Shown here one piece after another: positions 38,292 to 50,067 of a stretch of 64,000 nt of DNA; position 1 is the first letter of the stretch, and the number at the start of each line of letters is the position of its first letter. Below the pieces are notes generated by a model, which did no database searches, was not told the origin of the DNA, and saw only the letters and a program-made list of their open reading frames with translations. Source of the DNA: Demequina silvatica (GTDB lineage: Bacteria; Actinomycetota; Actinomycetes; Actinomycetales; Demequinaceae); NCBI RefSeq assembly GCF_000971215.1, contig NZ_BBMA01000003.1, forward strand, positions 248,001 through 312,000. The letters are read 5' to 3'. The translations under genes and the position numbers were made by a program.

Positions 38292-39379
38292 TCGTCCTCC
38301 GCGTCGTTGGCCGGGGGCAGCGGGCGGCCGTCCTGGTCGACGGGCTGCTCGTCGCCTGCGGGGCGCGGCGTGTCGTGCAGCGCGCGACGCCCGGATCCGG
38401 AGTCCACCACCATGGCCTCGCCGGGGACCGCGAGCTCGATGCCGCGCTCGGCGAAGATCCGGCGCATCTCGTGACGGACCTCGCGCTGGACGTCCCACTG
38501 CGCGGAGGGGTTGGTCTGCACCAGCAGGCGCAGCATCACCGCGTTGTACTCGAGCGACTCGATGCCGGCGACCTCGGCCTCGCCCAGGATCGCGGCGGCG
38601 ACCTTCTTGTGCTTCTCCTGCGCGGCCTTGACCGCGTCGATCATGGCCTCGCGCGCCGCCTCGATGTCGGTGTCGTACGCGAAGCGCACCTCGACCAGGG
38701 CGCGCGACCACATGCGGGTCATGTTGCCCACGCGGGTGATCTCCCCGTTGGGCACGTACCAGACGGTGCCGTCGAGCGACCGGAGCCTGGTGCAGCGCAG
38801 CCCGACCTCCTCGACCGAGCCGGTCGCCTCCCCCAGGTTGACCACGTCGCCCACGCCGTACTGGTCCTCCAGCAGCATGAACACGCCGCTGAGCACGTCC
38901 TTGACCAGCGACTGCGCGCCGAAGCCGAGCGCCACGCCCACCACACCGGCCGAGGCGAGCAGCGGCGCGACCGGCACGCCGATCATCGACAGCAACGTGG
39001 TGACGCCGATGGCGATCAGCACCACGAGCAGCGTGGAGTTGAGCACCCGGCCGATGGTCTTGGCGCGCTGGCGCCGCCGCTCGCCCTCGAGACGGAGCTC
39101 CATGGTGTCGGGCTCCGCGACCTTGATCTTCGCCTTGCGCAGCGCGCGGCGGGCGCGGCCGTCGAGCGGCGTGCCCTTCTCGATGCCGAGCACGATGCCC
39201 CGGATGACGGCCCGGCCCACGAACCACGCGATCACGAGCAGCAGGATCGCGATGCCGAGCCCCAGGAACTGTCCGCTGGTGTCGGAGGTGAGGTCCTCCC
39301 AGAGATTCTGGACGTCGCCGGCCGGCCCTTCGAGCGTCGGCGAGGGGGAGGGCTCGGGCGAGGTCGCGAGGTTCAGCAC
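38288..39379 (-). CDS. MscS-family small-conductance mechanosensitive channel
   Basis: This 363-residue protein has N-terminal membrane helices ([39 protein letters not shown]). The MscS pore helix and beta domain follow: [35 protein letters not shown] and [18 protein letters not shown]. It releases osmolytes under hypo-osmotic shock, complementing the adjacent osmolyte importer. GTG 39379 is chosen because TACTCT lies 6 nt upstream, giving a leaderless transcript divergent from malQ. Confidence 0.92.
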   Translation of the reverse strand: MLNLATSPEPSPSPTLEGPAGDVQNLWEDLTSDTSGQFLGLGIAILLLVIAWFVGRAVIRGIVLGIEKGTPLDGRARRALRKAKIKVAEPDTMELRLEGERRRQRAKTIGRVLNSTLLVVLIAIGVTTLLSMIGVPVAPLLASAGVVGVALGFGAQSLVKDVLSGVFMLLEDQYGVGDVVNLGEATGSVEEVGLRCTRLRSLDGTVWYVPNGEITRVGNMTRMWSRALVEVRFAYDTDIEAAREAMIDAVKAAQEKHKKVAAAILGEAEVAGIESLEYNAVMLRLLVQTNPSAQWDVQREVRHEMRRIFAERGIELAVPGEAMVVDSGSGRRALHDTPRPAGDEQPVDQDGRPLPPANDAEDE

Positions 39380-39443
39380 TCCAACAGAGTAGCGAGCGCG
39401 CGGCGCTCGCCCTATCCACCCTCGCATCTGGCAGGATGACGGT

Positions 39444-41588
39444 GTGATCGATGCGCCGGAGGTCGACCGCGAGACCCCGTCCGAGGCCCTCGTCGCACTC
39501 GCGCGCGCGTGCGGCGTCTCGGTCGAGTACTTCGCCATCGACGGAACCCAGGTCCACTGCTCCGCCGCGGCCATCCGCGCCGCGCTCACCGCGATGGGGC
39601 TCGACGCCTCCTCCGACCGCGCCTGCGAGGACGCGCTCGCCGATCTCGAGGATCAGGAGTGGTCGCGCCTGGTGCCGCCCGTCACCGTGGTGCGCGCGGG
39701 CCAGCCGCGCGAGATCCCCGCCCACGTGGTGGACGGCGACCCCGTGTCCGTGACCCTCCGCCTCGAGTCCGGGGCGACGCGCGACCTCGCGCAGCTGGAC
39801 CGCTGGGTGCCGCCGCGCGAGGTGGGCGGCCGCACCCTGGGCCGCGCGACGTTCGAGGTCCCGGGCGACCTGCCGCTCGGCTGGCACGTGGTCGAGGGCG
39901 AGACCACCGGACGCAAGGCCCGCGGCTACGTGGTGGTGACCCCGCCGCGCGTGACGCTGCCCGAGGACGTGACCGCGCGCCGTCCATGGGGCCTCACGCT
40001 CCAGCTGTACTCGCTGCGCTCCGAGCGCTCGTGGGGGATCGGCGACCTCGCCGACCTTGCGGACCTGTGCGCGCTGGGCAAGGCGCGCGGCGACGCCGAC
40101 TTCGTGCTCATCAACCCGCTCCACGCCACCGAGCCGGTCGCCCCGATCGCCAACTCGCCCTACCTGCCCACCTCGAAGCGCTACATGTCCCCGCTGTACA
40201 TCCGCGTGGAGGACATCCCCGAGGTGGCCTACCTGCCGTCGCAGCAGCGCGCCGTGCTCGCCTGGGAGGCCGAGCGCCCGCAGCGCACCAACGACACCGA
40301 CGAGCTGCTCGACCGCAACGCGATCTGGCGCCTCAAGTCCGCCGCGCTCGAGGAGGTGTTCCGCGCGCCGCGCTCCGCCGGCCGCGAGGCGCTGTTCGAG
40401 GCGTTCTGCCTGCGCGAGGGCGCGGCGCTCGAGGACTTCGCGACGTGGTGCGCGATCGCGGAGGCGCACCGCGGCCTGCCCTGGCCCGCCGAGCTCGAGT
40501 CGCCCGCCGCCCCCGCGGTCGCGCGCTGGCGCGACGAGCACGCCGACCGCGTCCTCTACTACGCGTGGCTGCAGTGGATCTGCGAGGAGCAGCTGGCCCA
40601 CGCGCAGTCCACCGCCACCCGTGCCGGCATGAGCATCGGCGTGATGATGGACCTCGCGGTGGGCGTCCACCCCGAGGGCGCCGACGCCTGGTCCTACCAG
40701 CGCGTCCTCGCGCAGGGCATGAGCATGGGCGCCCCGCCGGACTTCTACAACGCGCTCGGCCAGGACTGGTCGATCCCGCCGTGGCAGCCCCGAGCGCTCG
40801 AGGCCGCCGCGTACCTGCCGTTCCGCGACATGGTCCGCGCCGCCGTCCGCAACGCCGGCGCGCTGCGCATCGACCACGTGCTCGGCATGTTCCGCCAGTG
40901 GTGGGTCCCGCAGGGCCACATCCCCGTCGACGGCGTCTACGTCTACGTGGACCACGAGGCGCTCATCGGGATCATCGCGCTCGAGGCCGAGCGCGCCGGC
41001 GCGATCGTGATCGGCGAGGACCTGGGCACCGTCGAGCCGTGGGTGCGCGACTACCTCCACGAGCGTGGCCTGCTCGGCACCTCCATCACGTGGTTCGAGC
41101 GCCACGACGACGGCTCGCCGCGCCTGCCCGAGCACTACCGCCCGGACACGCTCGCCGCCGTCACCACGCACGACCTCCCGCCCACCGGCGCCTACCTCGC
41201 CGGCGAGCACGTGCGCCTGCGCGCGGAGCTGGGGATGCTCGGCGGCGGCAGCGTCGAGGACGCCCAGGCCGAGGCGGAGCGCGAGCGCCAGGCCTTCATC
41301 GACGTCATGCTCGAGCGCGGCTGGATCCTCGAGGACTACAACGAGGAGGACCTCATCGCGGGACTCCACCGCTGGGTGCTCGACAGCCCCGCGCTGCTCA
41401 CCGGCATCTCCGTGACGGACGCGGTGGGCGAGCGGCGCGCGCAGAACATGCCCGGCACCGACACCGAGTACCCGAACTGGTGCATCCCGGTCACCGACGG
41501 CAACGGGGTCCCCGTCCTGCTCGACGACCTGTTCGAGCACCCGCGCGTGCGGCGCCTGTTCCGCGCGATCAAGAGCGCGCGCTCCTAG
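39444..41588 (+). CDS. malQ: 4-alpha-glucanotransferase (amylomaltase)
   Basis: This 714-residue GH77 enzyme has [44 protein letters not shown] with the nucleophile aspartate, [15 protein letters not shown] with the acid/base, and [12 protein letters not shown]. An N-terminal beta-sandwich extension (about 1-160) is typical of actinobacterial MalQ. It disproportionates malto-oligosaccharides. GTG 39444 lies 6 nt after a CAGGAT box, suggesting a leaderless mRNA. A bidirectional hairpin follows. Confidence 0.95.
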   Translation: MIDAPEVDRETPSEALVALARACGVSVEYFAIDGTQVHCSAAAIRAALTAMGLDASSDRACEDALADLEDQEWSRLVPPVTVVRAGQPREIPAHVVDGDPVSVTLRLESGATRDLAQLDRWVPPREVGGRTLGRATFEVPGDLPLGWHVVEGETTGRKARGYVVVTPPRVTLPEDVTARRPWGLTLQLYSLRSERSWGIGDLADLADLCALGKARGDADFVLINPLHATEPVAPIANSPYLPTSKRYMSPLYIRVEDIPEVAYLPSQQRAVLAWEAERPQRTNDTDELLDRNAIWRLKSAALEEVFRAPRSAGREALFEAFCLREGAALEDFATWCAIAEAHRGLPWPAELESPAAPAVARWRDEHADRVLYYAWLQWICEEQLAHAQSTATRAGMSIGVMMDLAVGVHPEGADAWSYQRVLAQGMSMGAPPDFYNALGQDWSIPPWQPRALEAAAYLPFRDMVRAAVRNAGALRIDHVLGMFRQWWVPQGHIPVDGVYVYVDHEALIGIIALEAERAGAIVIGEDLGTVEPWVRDYLHERGLLGTSITWFERHDDGSPRLPEHYRPDTLAAVTTHDLPPTGAYLAGEHVRLRAELGMLGGGSVEDAQAEAERERQAFIDVMLERGWILEDYNEEDLIAGLHRWVLDSPALLTGISVTDAVGERRAQNMPGTDTEYPNWCIPVTDGNGVPVLLDDLFEHPRVRRLFRAIKSARS

Positions 41589-41607
41589 CCACCCGCCCGG
41601 GTGACGG

Positions 41608-41637
41608 GGGACGATGCGGCGGCCGCCGCATCGTCCC
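41608..41637. terminator. Perfect 30-bp palindrome of two GGACGATGCG words
   Basis: GGGACGATGCGGCGG (41608-41622) is followed immediately by its exact inverse (41623-41637). It lies between the convergent malQ and aminopeptidase genes and can terminate both. Confidence 0.85.
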
Positions 41638-41645
41638 GTCCCACC

Positions 41646-44213
<2,568 letters not shown>

Positions 44214-44259
44214 GACTCAAGTCTGGCAGTCCGCTCGCCCCTCGCGCGCGCTCGCCCCC

Positions 44260-44447
44260 CGCGCGCTATGGGGTGATGAGCGTCGCTTCCGCATAGTCCC
44301 GGCGCGCCATGGGGAGCTGAGCGACGCGGCGCGGGCCCTGACGCAGAACGTCCGCCGCGGATCTCTCCGCGACGGCCGTCCGTCGATCAGTTCCCCATGG
44401 GAGACCCGGATCTATCAGAAGCGTCGGTCGCTTCCCCATAGCGCGCG
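44260..44447. repeat. Foldback sequence between the two aminopeptidase genes
   Basis: CGCGCGCTATGGGG (44260-44273) pairs with its exact inverse at 44434-44447. Nested inside, 44308-44327 and 44381-44400 form an 18/20 inverted repeat containing CCATGGGGAG. The whole 188-bp block can fold back on itself. It lies between the end of one M1 gene and the start of the other and contains no supported reading frame. It could be a MITE-like insertion or a structured RNA/terminator. Confidence 0.7.
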
Positions 44448-44491
44448 TGTGGTGGGGCGCGCGTAGGGAGGCCGCTCGGGGCGCGCCCCGC

Positions 44492-47092
44492 TCAGCCCCG
44501 GTAGGCCAGGTCCGCCGCCTGCGCGCGCAGCGCACGCCGCACGCCGTCCGAGCCCTCGCGCACCAGGCGCTTGAGCGCGTCGTGCGCGTCAGGGTTGGCC
44601 TCGAGCCACGCGAAGGCCTTGTCCTGCAGGTCCGGCACGCGGCCCGCGAGCTCGACCGGGTACAGGCCCTCGATGAGGTTCGCGGCGATCTCGTTGGTCT
44701 TGGTCGAGTAGATGCGGCGCAGGGCGTCGAAGTACTCGTCCACGAACGGCACGAGGAGGCCGAGGTCGTGGGCGTGGTTGAAGCCTGCGATGGTCTCGTA
44801 CTGGAGGGCGTTCGGCAGGTCCTTCTCCGCGTTGATGAGCGCGTCGAAGGCGGCCCGCTTGGCCTCGGCGGTCGCGATCGCGGCGCGGGCGTGCGCGGCG
44901 CGGCGCTCGCCCGACGCGGTCGCGTCGTTGCTCAGCTGGAGCTCGATCGCGACGTCTCCGGCGCGGCCGCCGGCGACGAGCGAGATGATGAGGTCCCACG
45001 TGAGGTCGGTGTCGATGGCGAGGCCCTCGAGCTGGAGCTTGCCGTCGACCAGCGCCTGGACGGTGTCGAACATCGAGTCCACGCACGCCAGCGACGCGAA
45101 CGCCTTGACGAACTGGAGCTGGCTGTCCGAGCCGGGCTCGGCCGCCATGACGAGCTGCCAGATCTCGCGCGCGGCCGCGGCCTGCACCTCGTCGGTGTGC
45201 GACGGGTGCACGTACACCGCGAGGGTGGTCGCGAGCTGGCGCAGGAGCACCAGCACCGTGGTCGACTCGGTCTCGTGGCCGATGTTCTTCAGCACGAGGT
45301 CGACGTACTGGCGTGCGGGCATCTCCGAGTCGCGGGCCATGTCCCACGCCGCGGCGAGCACCATGGAGCGGGCCAGCGGGTCGGTGAACTTCGACACGTG
45401 CTCGACCGCGGTCGCGAGCGACGCCTCGTCGAGGCGCACCTTCGCGTAGGCGAGGTCGCCGTCGTTGACCAGGATGAGCGCGGGACGCCGGCGCCCGACG
45501 AGCGCGTCGATCGGCGTCAGCGCGCCGTCGATGTCGACCTCGACGGAGAAGGTCTGCGCGAGCACCTCGTCGCCCTCGGCGTCGACCGCGAGGTCGTAGC
45601 CGCCGATGCGGAGGCGGTGCGGACGCTGGGTCGGCCACTCGGCCGGGACCTCCTGGGCGACCGCGAACGAGGTGATGACCCCCGCATCGTCCGTCTCGAC
45701 GACCGGACGGAGCGTGGTGACGCCCGCCTTCTGGAGCCACACGTCGGACCAGCCGGACAGGTCGCGGCCCGAGGCCTTCTCGAGCTCGGCGAGCAGGTCG
45801 GCGAGCGTCGCGTTGGAGTGGTGGTGCTTGCGCATGTACTCGGCGACGCCGGTGAAGAACTCGTCCTGGCCCACCCACGCGACCAGCTGGCGCAGCACGG
45901 ACGCGCCCTTGGCGTACGTGATGCCGTCGAAGTTGACCTCGACGTCCTCGAGGTCGCGGATGTCGGCCATGATCGGGTGCGTCGAGGGCAGCTGGTCCTG
46001 GCGGTAGGCCCACGACTTCTCGAGCGCGTTGAACGTGACCCAGCTGTTCTTGTACCGGGTGACCTCCGCGGTCGCGAGGGTCGACGCGAACTCGGCGAAC
46101 GACTCGTTCAGCCACAGGTCGTTCCACCACTTCATGGTGACGAGGTCGCCGAACCACATGTGGGCGAGCTCGTGCAGCACGGTGACGGTGCGGCGCTCGA
46201 CGCGCGCCTGCGCGGTCTTGGAGCGGAACACGTAGTCCTCGAGGAACGTGACGCAGCCCGCGTTCTCCATGGCGCCCGCGTTGAACTCGGGCACGAAGAT
46301 CTGGTCGTACTTCTCGAACGGGTAGTCCGTCTCGAACTTCTCCTCGTAGAAGGCGAAGCCCTTCTGGGTGTCGTCGAGGATGACGTCCGCGTCGAGGAAC
46401 GGCGCGAGGCCCTTGCGGCAGTACACGTTGGCCTGCAGCGTGCCCTTGCGCGACTCCACGGTGCCCTCGACCTCGTGGTACGGGCCCGCGACGATCGCGG
46501 TGACGTAGCAGGGGATGCGCGTGGTGGGGGAGAACGTCCAGGTGGCCGTGCCGCGCACGGTGCCGGCGATCTCGATCGAGCCCTCGGCGGCCTCCTTGGA
46601 GGAGGGCGAGTTCGACAGCACGTGCCAGTGCTCGGGCGCGGTCACCGTGAAGGAGAACGAGGCCTTGAGGTCGGGCTGCTCGAACACCGCGTAGACGCGG
46701 CGGGTGTCGGCGACCTCGAACTGCGAGTACAGGTACACCTCGCCGTCCTCGGGGTCCACGAACCGGTGGAGGCCCTCACCCGTGTTCATGTAGGCGCAGT
46801 CGGCGACGACGGTGAGCTCGTTGTCGGCCGCGAGGTTCGGCAGTGTCACGCGGGAGTCCGCGAAGTGCGTGGCCGGGTCGAGCTCCTCGCCGTTGAGGGT
46901 GATGCTCAGCACCTCGGGGGCGATGAGGTCGATGAACGTGCTCTCACCAGGGGTGGCGGTGAAGCGCACGGTCGAGATCGAACGGAACGTGGTGTCCGAT
47001 GAGGTGAGGTCGAGGTTGACCGTGTAGGTGTCGACGTCGACGATGGCGGCGCGGGCCTGGGCCTCGACGCGCGTGAGGTTGGTACCTGGCAT
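44492..47092 (-). CDS. pepN: Aminopeptidase N (M1 family), second tandem copy
   Basis: This 866-residue protein is closely similar in layout to the 855-residue neighbour: GAMENAGCVT, HELAHMWFGDLVTMKWWNDLWLNESFAEF and a C-terminal helical domain. A GGACGATGCG word at 45683 encodes DDA at the equivalent position (ETDDAGVITS), so the word predates or was copied with the duplication. CACAAT 6 nt before ATG 47092 suggests a leaderless start. Two M1 peptidases in tandem probably differ in specificity. Confidence 0.94.
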   Translation of the reverse strand: MPGTNLTRVEAQARAAIVDVDTYTVNLDLTSSDTTFRSISTVRFTATPGESTFIDLIAPEVLSITLNGEELDPATHFADSRVTLPNLAADNELTVVADCAYMNTGEGLHRFVDPEDGEVYLYSQFEVADTRRVYAVFEQPDLKASFSFTVTAPEHWHVLSNSPSSKEAAEGSIEIAGTVRGTATWTFSPTTRIPCYVTAIVAGPYHEVEGTVESRKGTLQANVYCRKGLAPFLDADVILDDTQKGFAFYEEKFETDYPFEKYDQIFVPEFNAGAMENAGCVTFLEDYVFRSKTAQARVERRTVTVLHELAHMWFGDLVTMKWWNDLWLNESFAEFASTLATAEVTRYKNSWVTFNALEKSWAYRQDQLPSTHPIMADIRDLEDVEVNFDGITYAKGASVLRQLVAWVGQDEFFTGVAEYMRKHHHSNATLADLLAELEKASGRDLSGWSDVWLQKAGVTTLRPVVETDDAGVITSFAVAQEVPAEWPTQRPHRLRIGGYDLAVDAEGDEVLAQTFSVEVDIDGALTPIDALVGRRRPALILVNDGDLAYAKVRLDEASLATAVEHVSKFTDPLARSMVLAAAWDMARDSEMPARQYVDLVLKNIGHETESTTVLVLLRQLATTLAVYVHPSHTDEVQAAAAREIWQLVMAAEPGSDSQLQFVKAFASLACVDSMFDTVQALVDGKLQLEGLAIDTDLTWDLIISLVAGGRAGDVAIELQLSNDATASGERRAAHARAAIATAEAKRAAFDALINAEKDLPNALQYETIAGFNHAHDLGLLVPFVDEYFDALRRIYSTKTNEIAANLIEGLYPVELAGRVPDLQDKAFAWLEANPDAHDALKRLVREGSDGVRRALRAQAADLAYRG

Positions 47093-47146
47093 GGCGCGAT
47101 TGTGTCACGCCCCTCCGACGCACGGCGCGCGCGCCGGCACGCGCGA

Positions 47147-47188
47147 ACGGGACGATGCGCGGGTCACCCGACCCGCGCATCGTCCCGT
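47147..47188. terminator. Inverted pair of GGACGATGCG words with a 19-bp stem
   Basis: A perfect 19-bp stem (47147-47165 with 47170-47188) has a 4-nt loop and contains two extended words GGGACGATGCGCGGG. It follows metQ by 10 bp and precedes the second aminopeptidase gene, so it is a likely terminator of the metNIQ operon. Confidence 0.85.
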
Positions 47189-47198
47189 GGCGTACGGC

Positions 47199-48044
47199 TC
47201 AGGCGCCCGGGAGGACGTCCCCGGACGGCCAGGTCTCGCGGATGAAGTCCGCAACCTCGGGGGAGTGGAGGAGCTCCTCGAGCACCTCGACGCCGGTGTT
47301 GGTGTTGTCCGAGCGCCACACCAGGATGTTCGCGTTCGGGTTGCCCTCGACCTCCTCGACCAGGAGCGCGTCGTCGGTGGACAGGCCGGCCTGGAGGATG
47401 AAGTTGCCGTTGACGAACGCGAGGTCGATCGCGGGGTCCTCGATCTGCTGCACGATCACCTCGGGCTGGTTCTCCACGAAGGTGAAGCCGTGCGGGTTCT
47501 GCTCGTCGGTGAGGTTGATCACGGAGGAGTCGTCCGCGACGTCGACCAGCAGGCCGGCGGACTCGAGCAGGCGCAGGCCGCGCAGCTGGTTCGCGACGTC
47601 GTTGGTGATGGCGATGGTCGCGCCGTCGGGCAGCTCGTCGAGCGAGGCGTAGGTGTTCGAGAACGCCGCGTAGGGCTCGATGTGGACGCCCGCGCCGTGC
47701 TCGAATTCGTAGCCCTTGTCCGCGATCTGCGAGTCGAGGTACGGCACGTGCTGGAAGTAGTTGGCGTCGAGCTCGCCCGAGGCGAGGGCCTCGTTGGGCA
47801 GGACGTAGTCGTCGAACTCGACGATCTCGAGGTCGATCCCGGCATCCGCCGCGAGCTCGGAGTCGATGAACTCGAGGATCTGCGCGTGCGGGATGGGGCT
47901 CGCGCCCACGGTGACGGTGGTGACGTCGCCCTCGGCGGCCGCCGACGACGCGGAGTCGGACGCGTCCGCGCTGCACGCGGCGAGGGTGAGGGTCGCGAGG
48001 CCGGCGAACGCGGCGGTGGCGAGGGGGGTGCGGGTGAGTCGCAT
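47199..48044 (-). CDS. metQ: D-/L-methionine ABC transporter substrate-binding lipoprotein
   Basis: This 281-residue NlpA-family protein has signal peptide and lipobox LTLAACSADAS (Cys at about 24), then VTVGASPIPHAQILEFI, VEFDDYVLPNEALASGELDANYFQHVPYL and AAFSNTYASLDELPDGATIAITND, the MetQ fold. AAGGAGA precedes ATG 48044. Third gene of metN-metI-metQ; it captures methionine at the outer face of the membrane. Confidence 0.93.
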   Translation of the reverse strand: MRLTRTPLATAAFAGLATLTLAACSADASDSASSAAAEGDVTTVTVGASPIPHAQILEFIDSELAADAGIDLEIVEFDDYVLPNEALASGELDANYFQHVPYLDSQIADKGYEFEHGAGVHIEPYAAFSNTYASLDELPDGATIAITNDVANQLRGLRLLESAGLLVDVADDSSVINLTDEQNPHGFTFVENQPEVIVQQIEDPAIDLAFVNGNFILQAGLSTDDALLVEEVEGNPNANILVWRSDNTNTGVEVLEELLHSPEVADFIRETWPSGDVLPGA

Positions 48045-48080
48045 GGGTTTCTCCTTGTGATGGGTGGGAAAGGAAGGGAG

Positions 48081-48761
48081 TCAGCGGTGGTCGGTGCGAC
48101 GCACCAGGGCGTCGCCGATGGCCTGCACCGCCTGGACCAGCAGCACCAGCACCACGAGGACGACGATCATCACCTCGGGCTGATACCGCTGGTAGCCGTA
48201 GTTGTAGGCGAGCCGGCCCAGGCCGCCGCCGCCCACCAGGCCCGCCATCGCGCTGTAGCCGATGAGCGTGACCACGGTGGTGGTGGCGCCCGCGATGAGC
48301 GACGGGAGCGCCTCGGGCAGCAGGACGCGCGTGATGGTCTGGCGGCGGGTCGAGCCCATCGCGTGCGCGGCGTCGGCCTTGCCCGAGTCGACCTCGCGCA
48401 GCGACGCCTCGACCAGGCGGGCGAAGAACGGCACGGCCGCGACGGTGAGCGACACGGAGGCGGCGATCGGCCCGATCGACGTGCCCACGAGCGCGCGGGT
48501 CACGGGGATGAGCGCGAGCATGAGGATCGCGTACGGGATGGACCGGGTGATGTTGACGATGACGCCGGACAGCACCACGTTGACCGCGCGGTTCTCGGCC
48601 ATGCCGCCGCGCTGCGTGACGAACATCGCGACGCCGAGCGGCAGGCCCAGCACCACCGTGAACACGGCGGAGATGCCCACCATCTGGGCGGTCTCGAGGG
48701 CGGCGGGGCCCAGCGCCTCCGTGATGGCGGGGTTGGACAGCAGGGAGTCGATCCAGCTCAT
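48081..48761 (-). CDS. metI: Methionine ABC transporter permease
   Basis: This 226-residue MetI-type permease has five or more membrane helices and the EAA loop VDSGKADAAHAMGSTRRQTITRVLLPEALPSLIAG. Its ATG overlaps the metN stop by ATGA. It forms the homodimeric channel for methionine and related sulfur compounds. Confidence 0.93.
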   Translation of the reverse strand: MSWIDSLLSNPAITEALGPAALETAQMVGISAVFTVVLGLPLGVAMFVTQRGGMAENRAVNVVLSGVIVNITRSIPYAILMLALIPVTRALVGTSIGPIAASVSLTVAAVPFFARLVEASLREVDSGKADAAHAMGSTRRQTITRVLLPEALPSLIAGATTTVVTLIGYSAMAGLVGGGGLGRLAYNYGYQRYQPEVMIVVLVVLVLLVQAVQAIGDALVRRTDHR

Positions 48762-49732
48762 CGGGCCACCTCCTGCGCGCGGGCGCCGGCGTCGGTGAGC
48801 GCGCGCACCAGCGCGTCAGGCGCCACCCCGGGCGGCGCGGCGAGCCGCAGCCGATGGAACGTCACCCCTCCGAACGCCTCGACGGTCCCGGAGACGATGC
48901 GCGGGGCGGCTCCCAGCGCCGCGGCGGCCTGGTCGAGGGCCGGGACCCGCGCATCGTCCACCGCGTCGAGGACGTCGACGTCGCCGCCGGCGGCGTCGCC
49001 CGGCAGGGCGAGCAGGGCCTCGCTGAGCCGGCTGCCGAAGTCCGCGACCACGTCCGCGATCGCGCCGGACTCGACTATCCGGCCGGAGTCCAGGAGGGAC
49101 ACGGAGTCGCAGATGCGGGTGACCACGGACATCTCGTGGGTGATGACCAGCACGGCGAGGCCCAGGCGCTCCTTGAGGCCCAGGATGAGGTCGAGGATCT
49201 CCTCGGTGGTGCGGGGGTCGAGCGCGCTGGTGGGCTCGTCGCACAGGAGCACGTCGGGGTCCGTGGCGAGCGCGCGGGCGATCCCGACGCGCTGGCGCTG
49301 GCCGCCCGACAGCTGCGCCGGGTGCGCGCCCGCCGCCTCCGCGAGGCCCACCAGGCCCAGCAGCTCGAGCGCCCGCTCGCGGCGCTCGCGGCGGCCCACG
49401 CCCGCGATCTCGAGCGGGTAGGCCACATTGTCGAGCACGGTGCGCGAGTCGAACAGGTTCGCATGCTGGAACACCACGCCCAGGCGGCGGCGCGCCTGGC
49501 GCAGCTCCGCGGCGGGGACCGAGGCGAGGTCGACGCCGTCGATCTCGACCGTGCCGGACGTCGGGTGGTCGAGCAGCGCGAGGCATCGCACCAGCGTGGA
49601 CTTGCCCGCGCCGGAGGGGCCGATCACGCCGTGGACCGTGCCGGCCGGGACGTCGAGGCTCACGCCGGCGAGGGCGTGGATGTCGCGGCCGGCCTGGCGG
49701 TAGACCTTGGCGAGGTGGGTGACGGTGATCAA
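48758..49732 (-). CDS. metN: Methionine ABC transporter ATP-binding protein
   Basis: This 324-residue protein has Walker A GPSGAGKST (38-46), signature LSGGQRQRVGIARAL and Walker B VLLCDEPTSALDP. The C-terminal region corresponds to a NIL-type regulatory domain; its linker VDVLDAVDDARVPALDQ carries an extended copy of the dispersed word (48950-48959). The start is TTG 49732 with GAAAGG upstream. First gene of metNIQ, behind a Met/Cys-ended leader peptide. Confidence 0.92.
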   Translation of the reverse strand: MITVTHLAKVYRQAGRDIHALAGVSLDVPAGTVHGVIGPSGAGKSTLVRCLALLDHPTSGTVEIDGVDLASVPAAELRQARRRLGVVFQHANLFDSRTVLDNVAYPLEIAGVGRRERRERALELLGLVGLAEAAGAHPAQLSGGQRQRVGIARALATDPDVLLCDEPTSALDPRTTEEILDLILGLKERLGLAVLVITHEMSVVTRICDSVSLLDSGRIVESGAIADVVADFGSRLSEALLALPGDAAGGDVDVLDAVDDARVPALDQAAAALGAAPRIVSGTVEAFGGVTFHRLRLAAPPGVAPDALVRALTDAGARAQEVAR

Positions 49733-49922
49733 CGCGTGCCTTTCGAGCGGGATCCGCGGTGGATCCGTGGGGATGCGAGCGAGGGTGCGCGCGGGCGTCG
49801 CCGGGCAGGGGGCGGCGGCCCGCGGCGGGAGAGCGAAGGGGGTGCGGGGCGGCCGTCAGCTACCGGGTCGGGGCCCGGGGTCAGGGAAGGCGCGGCGTCG
49901 CGAGGGGTTCAGCTCTGGTGCG

Positions 49923-49997
49923 TCAACACATTCGCATGCACATGCGCGCCGGGGCAGCGAAGTTCGCGCGGGCGGTCGTCATGAGCGAGGTGAACAC
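49923..49997 (-). CDS. Met/Cys-ended leader peptide upstream of metNIQ
   Basis: A 24-codon frame starts at GTG 49997 and ends MCMRMC-stop at 49923; an in-frame ATG at 49982 would give 19 codons. The last six residues alternate Met and Cys (MCMRMC), the amino acids supplied by the downstream transporter. A TACCGT box (minus strand, 50005-50010) ends 7 nt before the GTG, so the mRNA would be leaderless and begin with the leader peptide. About 190 nt of GC-rich, hairpin-capable leader follows before metN. This arrangement fits ribosome-mediated attenuation by sulfur amino acids. Confidence 0.65.
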   Translation of the reverse strand: MFTSLMTTARANFAAPARMCMRMC

Positions 49998-50004
49998 GGG
50001 AGGG

Positions 50005-50010
50005 ACGGTA
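50005..50010 (-). promoter_or_regulatory. -10 box of the metNIQ leader transcript
   Basis: TACCGT on the minus strand, 7 nt before the GTG of the leader peptide. It is back to back with the leaderless promoter of the MFS gene (TAGACT at 50056-50061, plus strand). Confidence 0.5.
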
Positions 50011-50055
50011 GCGCGCGCAGGTCCCGGTCGCCAAATCGGTGTCGGCGCTCGCCAT

Positions 50056-50061
50056 TAGACT
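50056..50061 (+). promoter_or_regulatory. -10 box of the leaderless MFS transcript
   Basis: TAGACT ends 6 nt before GTG 50068. There is no ribosome-binding site, so the mRNA should be leaderless. Confidence 0.55.
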
Positions 50062-50067
50062 CCACCG

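Noticed and set aside
48892-48901. AGACGATGCG in metN, and CGACGATGCG at 55144 and 63560, as word copies
   Set aside because: Each has a mismatch at the first base; they were left out of the exact count.
49733-49922. SAM riboswitch upstream of metN
   Set aside because: No SAM-I, SAM-II or SAM-IV consensus could be aligned; the Met/Cys leader peptide is a better explanation.
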